Below, in pieces: positions 23,757-34,189 of a stretch of DNA of 64,000 bases. The position numbers and the translations under genes were made by a program. Positions within the stretch are counted from its first letter, which is position 1. Each line of letters opens with the position of its first letter. A model generated the notes under the pieces. It worked only from the letters and a program-made list of their open reading frames with translations. It searched no databases and was not told where the DNA came from. The DNA is taken from NCBI GenBank assembly GCA_029641185.1, contig JAPWGK010000003.1:1488001-1552000 (forward strand), in the 5' to 3' direction. The DNA comes from Pseudofabraea citricarpa. Its lineage: Eukaryota > Ascomycota > Leotiomycetes > Helotiales > Dermateaceae.

Positions 23757-25277
23757 ATGAGCACTCCAGCATCCACCCAAGCGGCCGAAACGCCTGAAAA
23801 GCCAAAGCAACAGCAGCGGCCAGTCTGCAGGACCTTTAAGCAAATCTTGGCTGAGTGGGTATATGGCGTTGACCAAGATTTCAAGTCTCCGGAAGGCGTC
23901 CCAGCAAGATGGGCGCCAGGCCAGCCAAAACAATGGGGAGACGAGTCCAAGAAGATCGATATCAATTCTGCAAAGAAACCGACTTCCATATCCGCCGATC
24001 CGAGTGGATCGCTTATCGCAGTAGCCGTTGGATTGAATATCTATATCTATTCCTTGGCAACTTCCGAACTTGTTGAAACTCTTTCTGGTCACGGCGAGCG
24101 CGTTACTCGGGTTGCCTTCTGTCCAAAACCGACGTCCGTCCAAGACGACAAGGAAGAGATAGTTCTTGTTTCAAGCTCCTGGGCCAGAGAGGACGGCACT
24201 GATACCATCATCGTATGGAAGCTTGATGTGTCAGGCAAGGATCTTAATCCACCATCTCCGCAGCCTGACTTGGACATCTTAACCACAGCAGCAACAGATG
24301 CTGTCATGGGACAACTACTTGAGCATGGCTGGGCCGAAGGAGAACAAGCATTGAGTAATATGGTTGCGGGTATACGCCAAAGTATTGCTGCTGCAACCTT
24401 GACACACACGCGCTTTGATCGTACCATCCTCAAGGGTAGCTTCTTCAGCTTTGGGTCTCCAGTATTCAGTCACGATGGCTCACGACTTCTCTTTCATACC
24501 AAAAACCATAGTACGCAAAGCGGTGATCGACCTGCTCTTGATCTACCCTGTGTCAACATTTACAATATCCGAGAAGGTTCGGTCGAGCGACAACTACGAG
24601 GCCACACAGATGCAATTATGTGGGCCGCCTTCAGCCCGAATAGTAAGCTCATAGCTTCAGTTGCCTGGGATGGAACAGTAGGCATATGGGACGCGGCCAC
24701 GGGAGAGACGAAGCATACCCTCGGTCCTTTTGGAGGTCAGATGTGGGCAGGAACTTTCTCTCCAGATTCAACCCACATCGCTTTTAGTGTGGGCAGCCCA
24801 AAAACAATCGTTTTCGTCTTCAATCTGGAGACAGGTGTCGAGGTGGCCAGAATGCACGATATCCAGCACTGGGCTCGTTCCTTTGATTGGAGCCCTGGTG
24901 GCTCATTGTTGGCTGCCGGTGGTGATTCTGGTCAGCTCTCCGTGTGGGATCCATACACAGGAACCGAGAAGCAAAAATGGCACCTATCTAATGAGGGAAA
25001 TTTCCATGGCATGCATGTCATAGGTGTGTCAGATGTACAATTTGTTGATGAAGGAAGAAAGCTAGTGTTCACAACAAGTGATGGGTCAATACAGGCTTAT
25101 GATTTTTCTTCCAACGAAAAATATCACATAGAGCCTGGTGAGGCGGCTTCCAATGGTCCCGTATGTATCTGCTGGGTCCCGAGTCTACGATCTCTCGTGT
25201 CAGCAAATAAAGATGCAGCTTTGAGATTCTGGCCTTTACAGGAGGCTTCCACTTCAGCCCCGACACTTTCGCAATAA
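23757..25277 (+). CDS. WD40-repeat protein
   Basis: An intronless 506-residue protein. The ATG at 23757 (MSTPASTQAAE) is chosen because the frame upstream of it has no ATG. After a Gln/Pro-rich N-terminus and a segment ending PKQWGDESKKID, repeated WD40 blades are visible: SGHGERVTRVAF...VWKL, RGHTDAIMWAAF...GIWDAATG, GGQMWAGTFSP, DIQHWARSFDW...SVWDPYTG, and a final DAALRFWPL. A helical insertion (MGQLLEHGWAEGEQ...) lies between early blades. WD40 propellers are protein-protein scaffolds, so function cannot be deduced from sequence alone. I recognise no specific ortholog. No signal peptide or membrane segment is seen. Confidence 0.85.
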   Translation: MSTPASTQAAETPEKPKQQQRPVCRTFKQILAEWVYGVDQDFKSPEGVPARWAPGQPKQWGDESKKIDINSAKKPTSISADPSGSLIAVAVGLNIYIYSLATSELVETLSGHGERVTRVAFCPKPTSVQDDKEEIVLVSSSWAREDGTDTIIVWKLDVSGKDLNPPSPQPDLDILTTAATDAVMGQLLEHGWAEGEQALSNMVAGIRQSIAAATLTHTRFDRTILKGSFFSFGSPVFSHDGSRLLFHTKNHSTQSGDRPALDLPCVNIYNIREGSVERQLRGHTDAIMWAAFSPNSKLIASVAWDGTVGIWDAATGETKHTLGPFGGQMWAGTFSPDSTHIAFSVGSPKTIVFVFNLETGVEVARMHDIQHWARSFDWSPGGSLLAAGGDSGQLSVWDPYTGTEKQKWHLSNEGNFHGMHVIGVSDVQFVDEGRKLVFTTSDGSIQAYDFSSNEKYHIEPGEAASNGPVCICWVPSLRSLVSANKDAALRFWPLQEASTSAPTLSQ

Positions 25278-26033
25278 GGACAAGCTTTTTTTGATGCATT
25301 CAGCCATAAAATCAACCTCGGCGAGCTGCTATACGTCCTTTGTGGCCAGCAGTCCTGTTGCCTTTCTGAGTTCTGGCAAGGCAGAATGCCAAGACTTCGT
25401 ATTCTTTCAGTATCCAAGCCTCACAAAAGTCAGTAGATATCATGGCATACTATCGCTAATTCGCCATGTTACGAGTACAATTCCCAACTGTGCCCAGTCA
25501 CCGTTCAAAGGAAGTCTGTGGCGTTTTTGAGTTTCAACCCACAATGTCGATCGGTTGTCAATGCTGCCGAGTTCCACGGTAAAGAATTCTTGATTTTTTG
25601 AAGGGTTCTGTCATTTTTATTCTACCCTCGAAATTGAAATTGCAGCATTTGTGCAAACATTCCAGCTGCTGATGTAGTACCTCAAGATATGAGACATGAA
25701 AATATCCAAACTTTGCAATGCACTGCATGATCTTGACAAAACTAGACAAAGCGGAATGCAGAGATTTGATGCCTATTGGTAGCTCTCGGCTGTTTTCGTC
25801 CCAGATTCCCCAAAAATAAGATTAGGGCTGATGGTGGAGCAAATCATATTCCCTTGCCTTTCAAGGCTGAACTTCTTGAATGCCTGTCAGGGTTTGACGA
25901 AGCATACCATTTCGTCAATCACTCACTCCCTTTGTTTCTGCTCGGTCGACTTATTTAGTCCTGTCCTCGACCTCTCGCGACTCAAGAATTTGTTAAAGTA
26001 TTCAATCTAGTAACTCCAAGTATATCATAAAAC
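25278..26033. other. Intergenic, no gene recognised
   Basis: About 0.75 kb between two plus-strand genes. It holds the WD40 3' end and the promoter of the MARVEL-like gene. No feature found. Confidence 0.5.
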
Positions 26034-26839
26034 ATGACTACCCAAAGCCAAACTCATATCATTAATGCCCCAAAATTTCTATATGGCATCCGGATCGCCC
26101 AGCTTGTTATTGCTGTTGCCGTTCTAGGTCTTGCAGCCTATGGAGTGACCTTCATCGCCTTCGATGGGATCTCATTAACACTATTCACAGTATGAATTTT
26201 CAATCTATAACTCCTAAACCCCACACTCCCTTTCGCAAAACTGATCAAATACCAGGCGATTGCAACCATCATCATTACCGTCTATATCGGGGTATCCAGT
26301 ATCAAGTTCCCATTCCTCTACAATTATTGGGCTATTCTCGGCCTCGACATATTCGCAGTCCTCTTTTGGGTTATCTCCTTCCCACTCCTCGCCTCCGAGG
26401 TTGCCGACTGGTCTAGCTCATCTTCCTATTCCTGCTATTACTACTACTGCTACTATAAGAAGCGCGATCTCACTACGAGAGCGACAACCAATGGCAAAAC
26501 CTATAGGAATTCTATGGTCGCTACTGCCGCCCTTGGTGGTTTGGAATTGTAAGAACACCTTCTAGTTTTGCTTGCCTGGTTTTCTGTTTCGTTTGCTATG
26601 CTGATTCTCTTTTTCTTTTAACTGCTAGTCTCCTCTTCGTGATAACTCTTGTCATATTCAGCATACATCTTCACCGCCATCGAAAGGCCGGTGGTCATTG
26701 TGTACCTGCTGCCTCTTCCGAGGAACCATCCACTGCAACGACTGAGCTTTCCAACGCACCACCACGCGTCCAGACTGCACCGGCCACACAGCGGCCAATG
26801 CAAAAGTACCCGCAACCCGCGCACAGCTCCACAGCTTAG
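26034..26839 (+). CDS. MARVEL-like four-helix membrane protein
   Basis: Assembled by hand from three exons, 26034..26189, 26256..26548 and 26629..26839, with introns of 66 and 80 bp in phase. The total is 219 residues. The second exon has no start codon of its own. The N-terminus MTTQSQTHIINAPKFLYGIR precedes helix 1 (AQLVIAVAVLGLAAYGVTFI). Further helices are AIATIIITVYIGVSS and LGLDIFAVLFWVISFPLLAS, then, after a loop, ALGGLEFLLFVITLVIFSIH. This pattern fits the fungal MARVEL/membrane-associating domain family, in which a Tyr/Cys-rich loop before helix 4 is usual; here it is SCYYYYCYYKK. The tail is Pro/Ala/Thr-rich and hydrophilic. Such proteins reside in the plasma membrane or vesicles. 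The precise role is unknown. Confidence 0.82.
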
Positions 26840-27929
26840 ATTAATAGCATATGTGGGCAGGATCGGTTTGAGATAGGCAGCTATCTAATCGGTGACTCCA
26901 AATTGCAACGGGTGGTTGAGCATAACAATTGATTATTTTGGCGGAGATAATAGGTCAGGTTAGGTATGTTTTGGAAGTAATTCGTGTCGATACTTGTCTC
27001 CACGGAGAGATATTATTTAATAGTAATCTTAATTTGCTGCATGCTTGCTATCTGAAATCAATGCTTCTTTAAATGTGATCTTTTTGTATGGTACGAGAAA
27101 GTATAATTCAAAACTTTATTATCGAACACCCCGCCAAGAATGCAGATTACTATAGCTAGCTATGTTGCCTTCTGTCTGTGAGGTCTGTCTGTGAGGGTTG
27201 TGTTTGTCTTCTCTTTTCTATTAGGACGTTCCATACTTCTCCTTCGGATCGTCTTTTCCGTCAAGCTCTCTCATCATTAAGAATATAATTACAAAAAACT
27301 ATAATTTGGTCATGGATCATATCCACGTCAACGTTATCATACGCCTGCACATAGCTTCTTCAATAAATAGCTCGCAATGTGATTACATTCCATGTGATAA
27401 TTGAATAGATATAAATATTTTCATTTCTCTTTTGATTTTTCGATGTCGCTTAACTTTGAAAGTCAAGGGGTCAGAAGTCGAAAGGAATAATAAGCTTGCT
27501 TTAACCAATTCGTATATATCTTATTTTATCGTTCGTACTTTTAATGAGTCAAACCATCCCGAAATACTAGAACTTCAGGCTCTGCACAGACCTCCTTCCA
27601 AGTCTTTGAAGATGTCAAATTGTACGGATGACTTCACAATGGCAGGACAACGATCTATTAATTCTCAATTTGAATAATACTCTTTCATTGAAGCCGAATC
27701 AATATCTATAAGCGATTTGAATTCTCTTATGTTATCCAGGATCCCCCCCTTGTCTACTTTCTTATTTATCATCAATTAATACTTATCACTAGCGAGTTTC
27801 CTCAATGTGGCATACGCAGTTTATCGACGTCGTAATGGAAATTTGAATTTATATGAATGTAAGTGTAGAAAGTAAGTATAGTTTAAGGATGATCCCACGT
27901 GTGATCTATTGATGGCAGTTGATGGCAGT
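26840..27929. other. Intergenic between two convergent genes
   Basis: About 1.1 kb, AT-rich in parts, holding the 3' ends of the MARVEL-like gene and of the Ala-rich secreted protein. A short direct repeat of GTCTGTGAGG occurs around 27174-27200. No gene recognised. Confidence 0.45.
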
Positions 27930-29673
27930 TTACTGGTGGTGAGCAGCCTTGGTAGCTTTCTCAACTGCCTTTTCACCTGCAGCAACCTCCTTTCCAGCCT
28001 CGACTTTCTTGCCTGCTTCAGCTTCTTTGTCTGCTGCTGCCTCCCCACCAGCAGCGGCGCCTCCTGCAGCTATAGCAGCAGTCTTAGGAATGACCACAGC
28101 CCATTCGCCATTGAAGTCAGAATCACCAGTTGTCAAAGTCCACTCATTTTCTTCGGCTTCAAGCTCGAACTCTCCTCCATCAGCAGCCTCGCCCTGGACG
28201 ACAAAGGCTCCATCGATTAGCTTGGCGATTCTTCCTTGAGTTACATCGGCACTGGCAATGACAGCTTCGGTGAAGATGTAATCGATCTTGACAACATCAC
28301 CGGCAACAGTTGGAGTCTCTGACTTGATCTGGAAAGTCTGGGCATCGACAAATAGGAATCCCTCGGGGGGGACGACGGATGGTGAAACAGCAGTGGCGGT
28401 AAGCTTGTTGGCTGAAGTTCCATTGAATTCAAGTTCCAAAGCTCCAGCAGCCTAGTAATAATTGTCAGTATGAGTACTCAGCAGATTATGATGATAACTT
28501 ACTCCTGCAGTGAAGAGGACATCGTTCTTGATGTTACCTCCTTGAACATCGACAGCAGTTCCAAAAGTCCCTGGAATATCGGCTCCCTCAGCTTCCTCCC
28601 CAGCTGCAGGCTCAGCGATGGCTGTTCCATTACCGGCAACTGGTTCTGCAACGGCCGTACCGTTTCCAGCCGCAGCTTCACCTCCGGCCGTTGCATTGCC
28701 TGCTGCTGCTGCACTGGGAATGAAAATACCCCATTCACCAACCATGTTGGTAACAGTAAGCGAAAGTTCGTTCTCTTCAGCCTCGAACTCAAGTTCGCCA
28801 AGTCCGTCACTAATGACAAAAGCATTGGCTTCGGTGCAAAGCTTTCCGATCTTTCCTTGGGTGAGATCAAGAGCGGCAACGGCAGGGTCTGTTATTTATT
28901 AGCGACAAGATTGGCCATATCGTCAACAAAACTTACTGGTAACATCAAGAACGTAATCAACTTTTTGTAGAGTTACTCCTTCGGCACCTCCATCCAGTGC
29001 AATGATGTATGAGCGAGAGTCTATGGCAGTGAATCCTGCTGGGGGAGCGGCTGGAGTTGGGTTCTCGGTAACAGTCAAGAATTTTCCCTCGCTGTTGCTG
29101 AACTCAACCTCGAGAGCACCTGTGGCCTATAAATCTGATCAGTAAATTGGAGGGAGAAATAAGAACCGATGTTCTACTTACGCTTGCAGGGAAGAGGACA
29201 TCCTGCTTTACGTCGCCGCCTTTGAGAGTTGTTGCAGTACCGAAAATTCCAACTAGATCTTCCTGACCCGCTACAGCTTCTTCACCGGCTTTTACTTCTT
29301 CTCCAGCCTTGACCTCGCCGTCTTTGGCTTCTTCTTTGCCGGCTGTTGCCTCTCCGCTGGCTACCGGTTCTGCCACGGCGGTCGCATTGCCTGGGACATA
29401 CGGTTCGATAATTGGCTTTGGAGCTGCTGCTGCTTCTTCAACAGCACCTTCCTCGGCGTCCTTATTGCCTTTCCGTCCTTCGGCCTGTTGCTCCTCTTTG
29501 TTCTTGTTTCTTCTGGACTTTGCATGCACTGGGCCAACAGATCTCGCTTCGTGGCGGTATCGGTATTGAGACTCGAGTTTGAGAACACTGGACCCGGGAA
29601 CTGGGTTTGCGACTGGGGCGCTGATGACTGCAAGAGCTTGTGAAAGCAGCAGAACAACTGGTAAGGTCAACAT
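27930..29673 (-). CDS. Secreted Ala/Glu-rich protein with two tandem modules
   Basis: A 529-residue protein from exons 29673..29182, 29126..28937, 28888..28503 and 28451..27930. A signal peptide (MLTLPVVLLLSQALAVISAP) is followed by a Lys/Arg-rich stretch and Ala/Glu/Gly repeats. Then come two homologous modules of about 150 residues. Each module starts with G-x-FGTA...GG...K-DVLF, contains GALE-x-EF, the TQG-x-I-x-KL signature and an EAEEN-E-x-x-L strand, and ends near GEW followed by IPS/IPK. Between and after the modules are low-complexity repeats of the type GNGTAVAEP and AGKEVAAGEK. I do not recognise the module family; the strand-rich pattern suggests a beta-sandwich. It is probably secreted or wall-associated. 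Both modules share a phase-0 intron just after DVLF, while only the first has the intron at 28889..28936. Confidence 0.82.
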
Positions 29674-31410
29674 GGTTGAAAGGATGAATCTGTATCAATA
29701 AAATAAAAAGTGGGGTTTATAGAAGGTAAAGGTAAAAGAATGGACCAGCCAGGTAAAAACTAACGACTGAAGAATGGAACTGAGAACAGAATGAAAGAGA
29801 ACAGAAGATCATTACAACCGGAAAGGGTCTATTAACGAGGATATATACATTCTTTCTCCGCATCGTACTCCATCTACGAGCCCCCCTTCCTTCGATGACT
29901 CTTGGAAATGCTTGGGTAGCACGAGCAACAGAGATTGAAACCGCTAAACGAACACGCAAGCTTGAGAAATGCTTGGAATACTGCTAACACTCCTATCACC
30001 AGCGACTGCGCCGACGTGAAGTCTTGGAAATGCTTGGGTTTTCCTCCGGTCTGTAAAAATCTCCAGTGGAGAATCGGAAATGATGGGCCCGTCTGATTGT
30101 ACTGTTCGGCTCAAACGCTATGATGGACTGGGGTAACTTGGCGGTTGTTCTGAAACGAGGAAATGGGATGAATTGGGATGGGTGGGATAGCCAAGCTGTC
30201 AATTCTCAAACCGCCAAGTCGAAATTGCGCGCCGAACGCCGTCCACTCCGGATTTCTAAGAGGAGAAATTACTTACAGATGCCATGTATCCAGGAAGTTG
30301 GGGGCTCAAGATTAATCGCATTGGTACCTCAAGTGCCGAAGGAACGAATTGCAGTTTTCTCAATGCTTATTTCAGCAATGCCCGAGGTGCAGAAGTAAGC
30401 TCAAGTCGGCATCATGAAGAGTACAATTATACGATAACATGCGAACGTCGATCGATGATTTTCAATGGAGGATTTTCATACTTTTTGTGTGGGGTTCTTC
30501 AAGTCATGAAATCAGCACGCGATCAATTACCAAAAGCACGGTAAGGCTTTGACTGCCCAATCCTCTTGCCCCAGCCATCTACTGTAATGTAGAAGGCCGG
30601 CGCAACAATCTTAACTTGTATCACTACTGCCTGTTTCTCGAAGTTGAAACTGGATGAGACAATGCCTATTCTCGGTTCCCGATTACCCAATCTCTTTTTG
30701 CACAAACCTTGGCTGAGTTTGATGGCAAGCTCTGCTATAGCCCAGACAAACACGGGGTACATGAACTTGTGGCGTGGGCGCGAATGGCATGATAATTGTT
30801 TGGGGAAGCCAAAAATAAATAAGGCGCAGCTAAGCATACAGTAGAATTTTGTCGTTATTTTAAGAGAGTGAAAAAAGAAACATGACCACATCGTCGGAAG
30901 GATGTCCGCATAATTTGAGAAGTACGGACATAATCTTCCACCGCAAAATAAGCTTCAATTAAGCATACTTCAGTACACAAAATCTCAAATATGAGAAGTC
31001 AAAGACATTGTATGTTATGTTTTTCCTGCCGAGGTTTCCCCAGACTGGAGTAGAGCCAGAGGCTAGAACCTGTAATTAAAACATCCGTCCCAATGACCCG
31101 CAGTAGGTGGAGGTATTACCGCAGGACACGCGTCCCGCTTGGAACATGCACTACCACGTGAAGCGATGGCCAAGCTCACCAAGTCCACGATCAAGCTCAC
31201 CAAGCTCTGCAAGTCCTACAAGGTGCTGTGATAAATCCCTACGAAGATTGATGATTGACAATACTTGATATCATTGACGAGAAGGGAAATGATGCGACTT
31301 TAGAGGAATGCCAAGTTCATCGACAAGTAACTTGGATTTGATGATCTTGCACTGTTTCCTTCCCCAGATTGTTTCATGAAAGCTGATTGTCAAATTCGGG
31401 TGGGTTTTCT
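29674..31410. other. Intergenic, no gene recognised
   Basis: About 1.7 kb upstream of the secreted Ala-rich gene. A few open frames of 60-120 codons (for example 30523-30891 minus) show no motifs. Two near-identical segments containing CTTGGAAATGCTTGGGT recur at about 29901 and 30023, and a related one lies near 29970, suggesting a small local duplication. No RNA gene seen. Confidence 0.4.
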
Positions 31411-32281
31411 TCAATCTGAATCTTCTCTGAGTGCTCTAATTCTCTCTCGCTGCTTCATGAGGTCATAGGTCTTCAGGATCAACGCAATATAAAGTAGTCC
31501 CACAGCAGACCAAGTAATTCCAAGAAAGGAGCGAGTCCAGCCGATGTATTTATGATGCCATACAGCATCACTGTCGTTATGGTGACTGATTGTCACTGAG
31601 ATGGCTATTGCTGATATAGCCATAAATGTGGCTGCAGGCTGCTCAAATCAGTATCATGGTTATGTAGAAGAGCTGAGAAAGCATACCGCGAGGGACAGTA
31701 GGTGTGTTCTGGGCTTGATTGTCCAAAAAATAGGAATTGGAAGTGCGCTGTACAAGAGCATAAGGGAGCTCGATCCCAAAAACACGAGACCGATGACGAG
31801 TGTTGCGAATGGTGCAGCTGTGTGAACCGTCCTGGAATCCTCTGAACTCACAGAAGAGTTTATGGTTTCTCTGATAAATGCATCATCGAGGCGGAAGGTA
31901 AATCCACCAGAACGGCGAATGCAGGTGGAATGATGAACCTTGGAACTTGTATCACCGCCAACGTATCCAACGCAGATGGACAAGTAGTGTAGACTGACCA
32001 ACCAATCTTGCACATCATCGATTTTATATGCTGTATTGGTCGCTGGTACCGCTGAAGAATTCACTGGTGTCACGGGGTAGATGAATGTGTGATTTGCATT
32101 GACCGGAAACTTCATACGTCATGTCAGCCCCATGAGTTCCGCGGTACTAACAGCGATGACTTACGGTCAGAATCGTTATGTTCTCAGCAGCGCCATGCTT
32201 ATGGCCGGCAACCAGGGAGACGATGGTCAGGATGAAGCTTGTAATCGTCGATGTCAATATCAAGTAATCGCGGAGCTGCAT
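31411..32281 (-). CDS. SUR7/PalI-like four-helix plasma membrane protein
   Basis: A 256-residue protein from exons 32281..32165, 32109..31687 and 31641..31411, with introns of 55 and 45 bp in phase. Helix 1 is near the N-terminus (YLILTSTITSFILTIVSLVA). An extracellular loop with N-glycosylation sites follows and contains SICVGYVGG and a second Cys in STCIRRSGG, a pair typical of the claudin-like SUR7/PalI family. Three further helices follow (FATLVIGLVFLGSSSLMLLY; LAQPAATFMAISAIAISVTI; LGITWSAVGLLYIALILKTY), ending in a short charged tail. Family members act in plasma membrane microdomains (eisosome-type) or pH sensing. Which of these applies here cannot be told. It lies downstream of and in the same orientation as the chitinase gene. 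Confidence 0.75.
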
Positions 32282-32807
32282 GATTGCGGGTGGTAAGCTG
32301 TGCCGGGAACTTTATGCGCTCATGGTTAACCAAAAACCACATCAAGTCGTGGATATCAGAATACGCATAGGCTCATGGACCTCGTAAATTCATCAGTCCA
32401 TTATTCCTGTGTGTATTCAGATAATCAAAGGAAGCTGGGAGTTCGAGATAAAAGGTTGCGCACGACGTCAGTGGTTGCTAAGGTTCCGAAATTGGTGTCT
32501 ACAGCCACCGCGGCTGCTCCAAAGTGGCGCAGTGGGAGAGTCTGGAATGCCGGCGGTGAGGGGGTGGTTGTGGAAGCCAATAAGCGACCAGAAATACCTG
32601 AGTGTTCGCTATTGGTCCCTTGCTCTTGTGACACTTGAAAGTCTCAATAAAATATTCCATTTCATGTCGTAAATATAAAAATATAGTTTATAGAAGGTAA
32701 AGTATAGCCCAAAAGTGTGAATCATAGCGATCATAAATAAACAGGTCGTGACTCGTGAGGAGAAAAGAAAAAACATTAAGAAATCAGAAATATCATAAGC
32801 CATAGTC
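32282..32807. other. Intergenic between SUR7-like and chitinase genes
   Basis: About 0.5 kb between two minus-strand genes, holding the SUR7-like promoter and the chitinase 3' end. Nothing else seen. Confidence 0.5.
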
Positions 32808-34189
32808 TCATTCTCCAGGCATACCAGCCACCAAGTTAGCGTAAATACTACCGGGGTAGCTGAGAAGATTTTGAGTGCTCTCCAATTCACCAAAGTTGTT
32901 AGCAACAGTGCTGATTAGACTTGAACCATCAGTACGGTCGCTGCTTGTCTCCCAAAACATAGCACCGGCCAACCCACGGTCTTCAATGTACTGCGCCTTC
33001 AACTGAACCTGTTCGACAGTGTCGAAACTTATGAGTTCTCGAGTCGAAGCGTCGTAGCTGTATGTTGCGCCTGATTCGGGATCTGTGTACACTGTCGCTC
33101 CAGCTTTTGGCAGAACTTTGTAGTCCCAAACACCATTTTCCCAGCTACCAGATCCGACGCCAGTAAATGGCTTGCCAATCCCATCTGTGGCTTGGAATGA
33201 ACGGCCATAAAGTGGGATACCCATGACAATCTTGCTCGCTGGGACTCCTGCGGCGACGTATGCTGAAATGGCTTGCTCGGTATTGAAAGGTGTGCTGGTT
33301 GGGTTGGATGTGCTCGGGTATAGGTTGGCATCGTGTCCGGCATTGGTATCCCAAGAGCCTGAATAATCGTATGCCATCAGGTGCCAAGCATCGAGGTATT
33401 GGTCCATGGCGCCCAGTTTCATGATATTGTAGTTGGAAGGTCCGGCTGGACTTGCAACAGTAATGAGGAAATGAAAGCCAGGAGCATACTGGGCAGCATA
33501 TTGGTCAAGAGCTGACCGAACAGCGGCAAGTAGAAGGACAAAATTGTTTGCCTCTGTTTCACTGGCTGGATATTCCCAGTCGATGTCGATACCGTCGAAC
33601 CCCAGGTTTTTGACAAACTCCACAGCTGTTGAGGCAAATGTGGCTCTGGTTGCCGCAGTACTGGCCGCAGCTGCAAAATTGGTAGAGTAAGTCCAGCCTC
33701 CAATGCTGAGGAGTGTTTTCATTTGACGGTGAGTCTTCTTGAGAATGTAGAGTTGCTTGATGCAGCCATAGACGTTGTTTCCAACATCGTTCCAAGAATC
33801 AGTGGTGTAGTGTTTTTCAAGATCAGAATAAGTATCAGAAAGATAGCTGAGGAACTATTAGAGTTGAGGTCCACGAAAAAGTCAATGAGTACTCACACAG
33901 TACCATCAGTACGGATGTTTGCAAATGCATAGAGAACGTGGGTTAACTCATCAGCAGGAAGCTGTTGTGGTTGATAGTTTCGTCCATAAATGGCCCTGAA
34001 ATTAATTAGCTCTGTTAACCTTCTCTGTCTTCTTGAGACTTACCAGTTTACAAAGTAAGCTGCACTTTTAAATGACGATGCTCTTTCACAGACGGTATCG
34101 GTCACAAGAGATGTGTTCGTTGGTGCAGTGAATACCGAGGAGGCAAAAAGTGCCGAAGCAAGAATCAAATGAATGAATGAAGCGAACAT
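32808..34189 (-). CDS. GH18 endochitinase (secreted, Chit42-like)
   Basis: A secreted chitinase of 427 residues that hydrolyses beta-1,4-linked N-acetylglucosamine polymers. Exons are 34189..34044, 33995..33897 and 33846..32808, with introns of 48 and 50 bp in phase. The signal peptide is [20 protein letters not shown]. The TIM-barrel start [20 protein letters not shown] spans the first splice. The SIGGW strand motif is present. The catalytic signature [11 protein letters not shown] carries the DxxDxDxE acid Glu. Later family features include [20 protein letters not shown] and the terminal strand [11 protein letters not shown]. There is no chitin-binding module. Length and ending ([12 protein letters not shown]) match the fungal group-A 42-kDa type used in wall turnover, exogenous chitin use or mycoparasitism. 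Confidence 0.95.

Noticed and set aside
23673..24143. 156-codon minus-strand frame
   Set aside because: Antisense shadow of the WD40 coding sequence.
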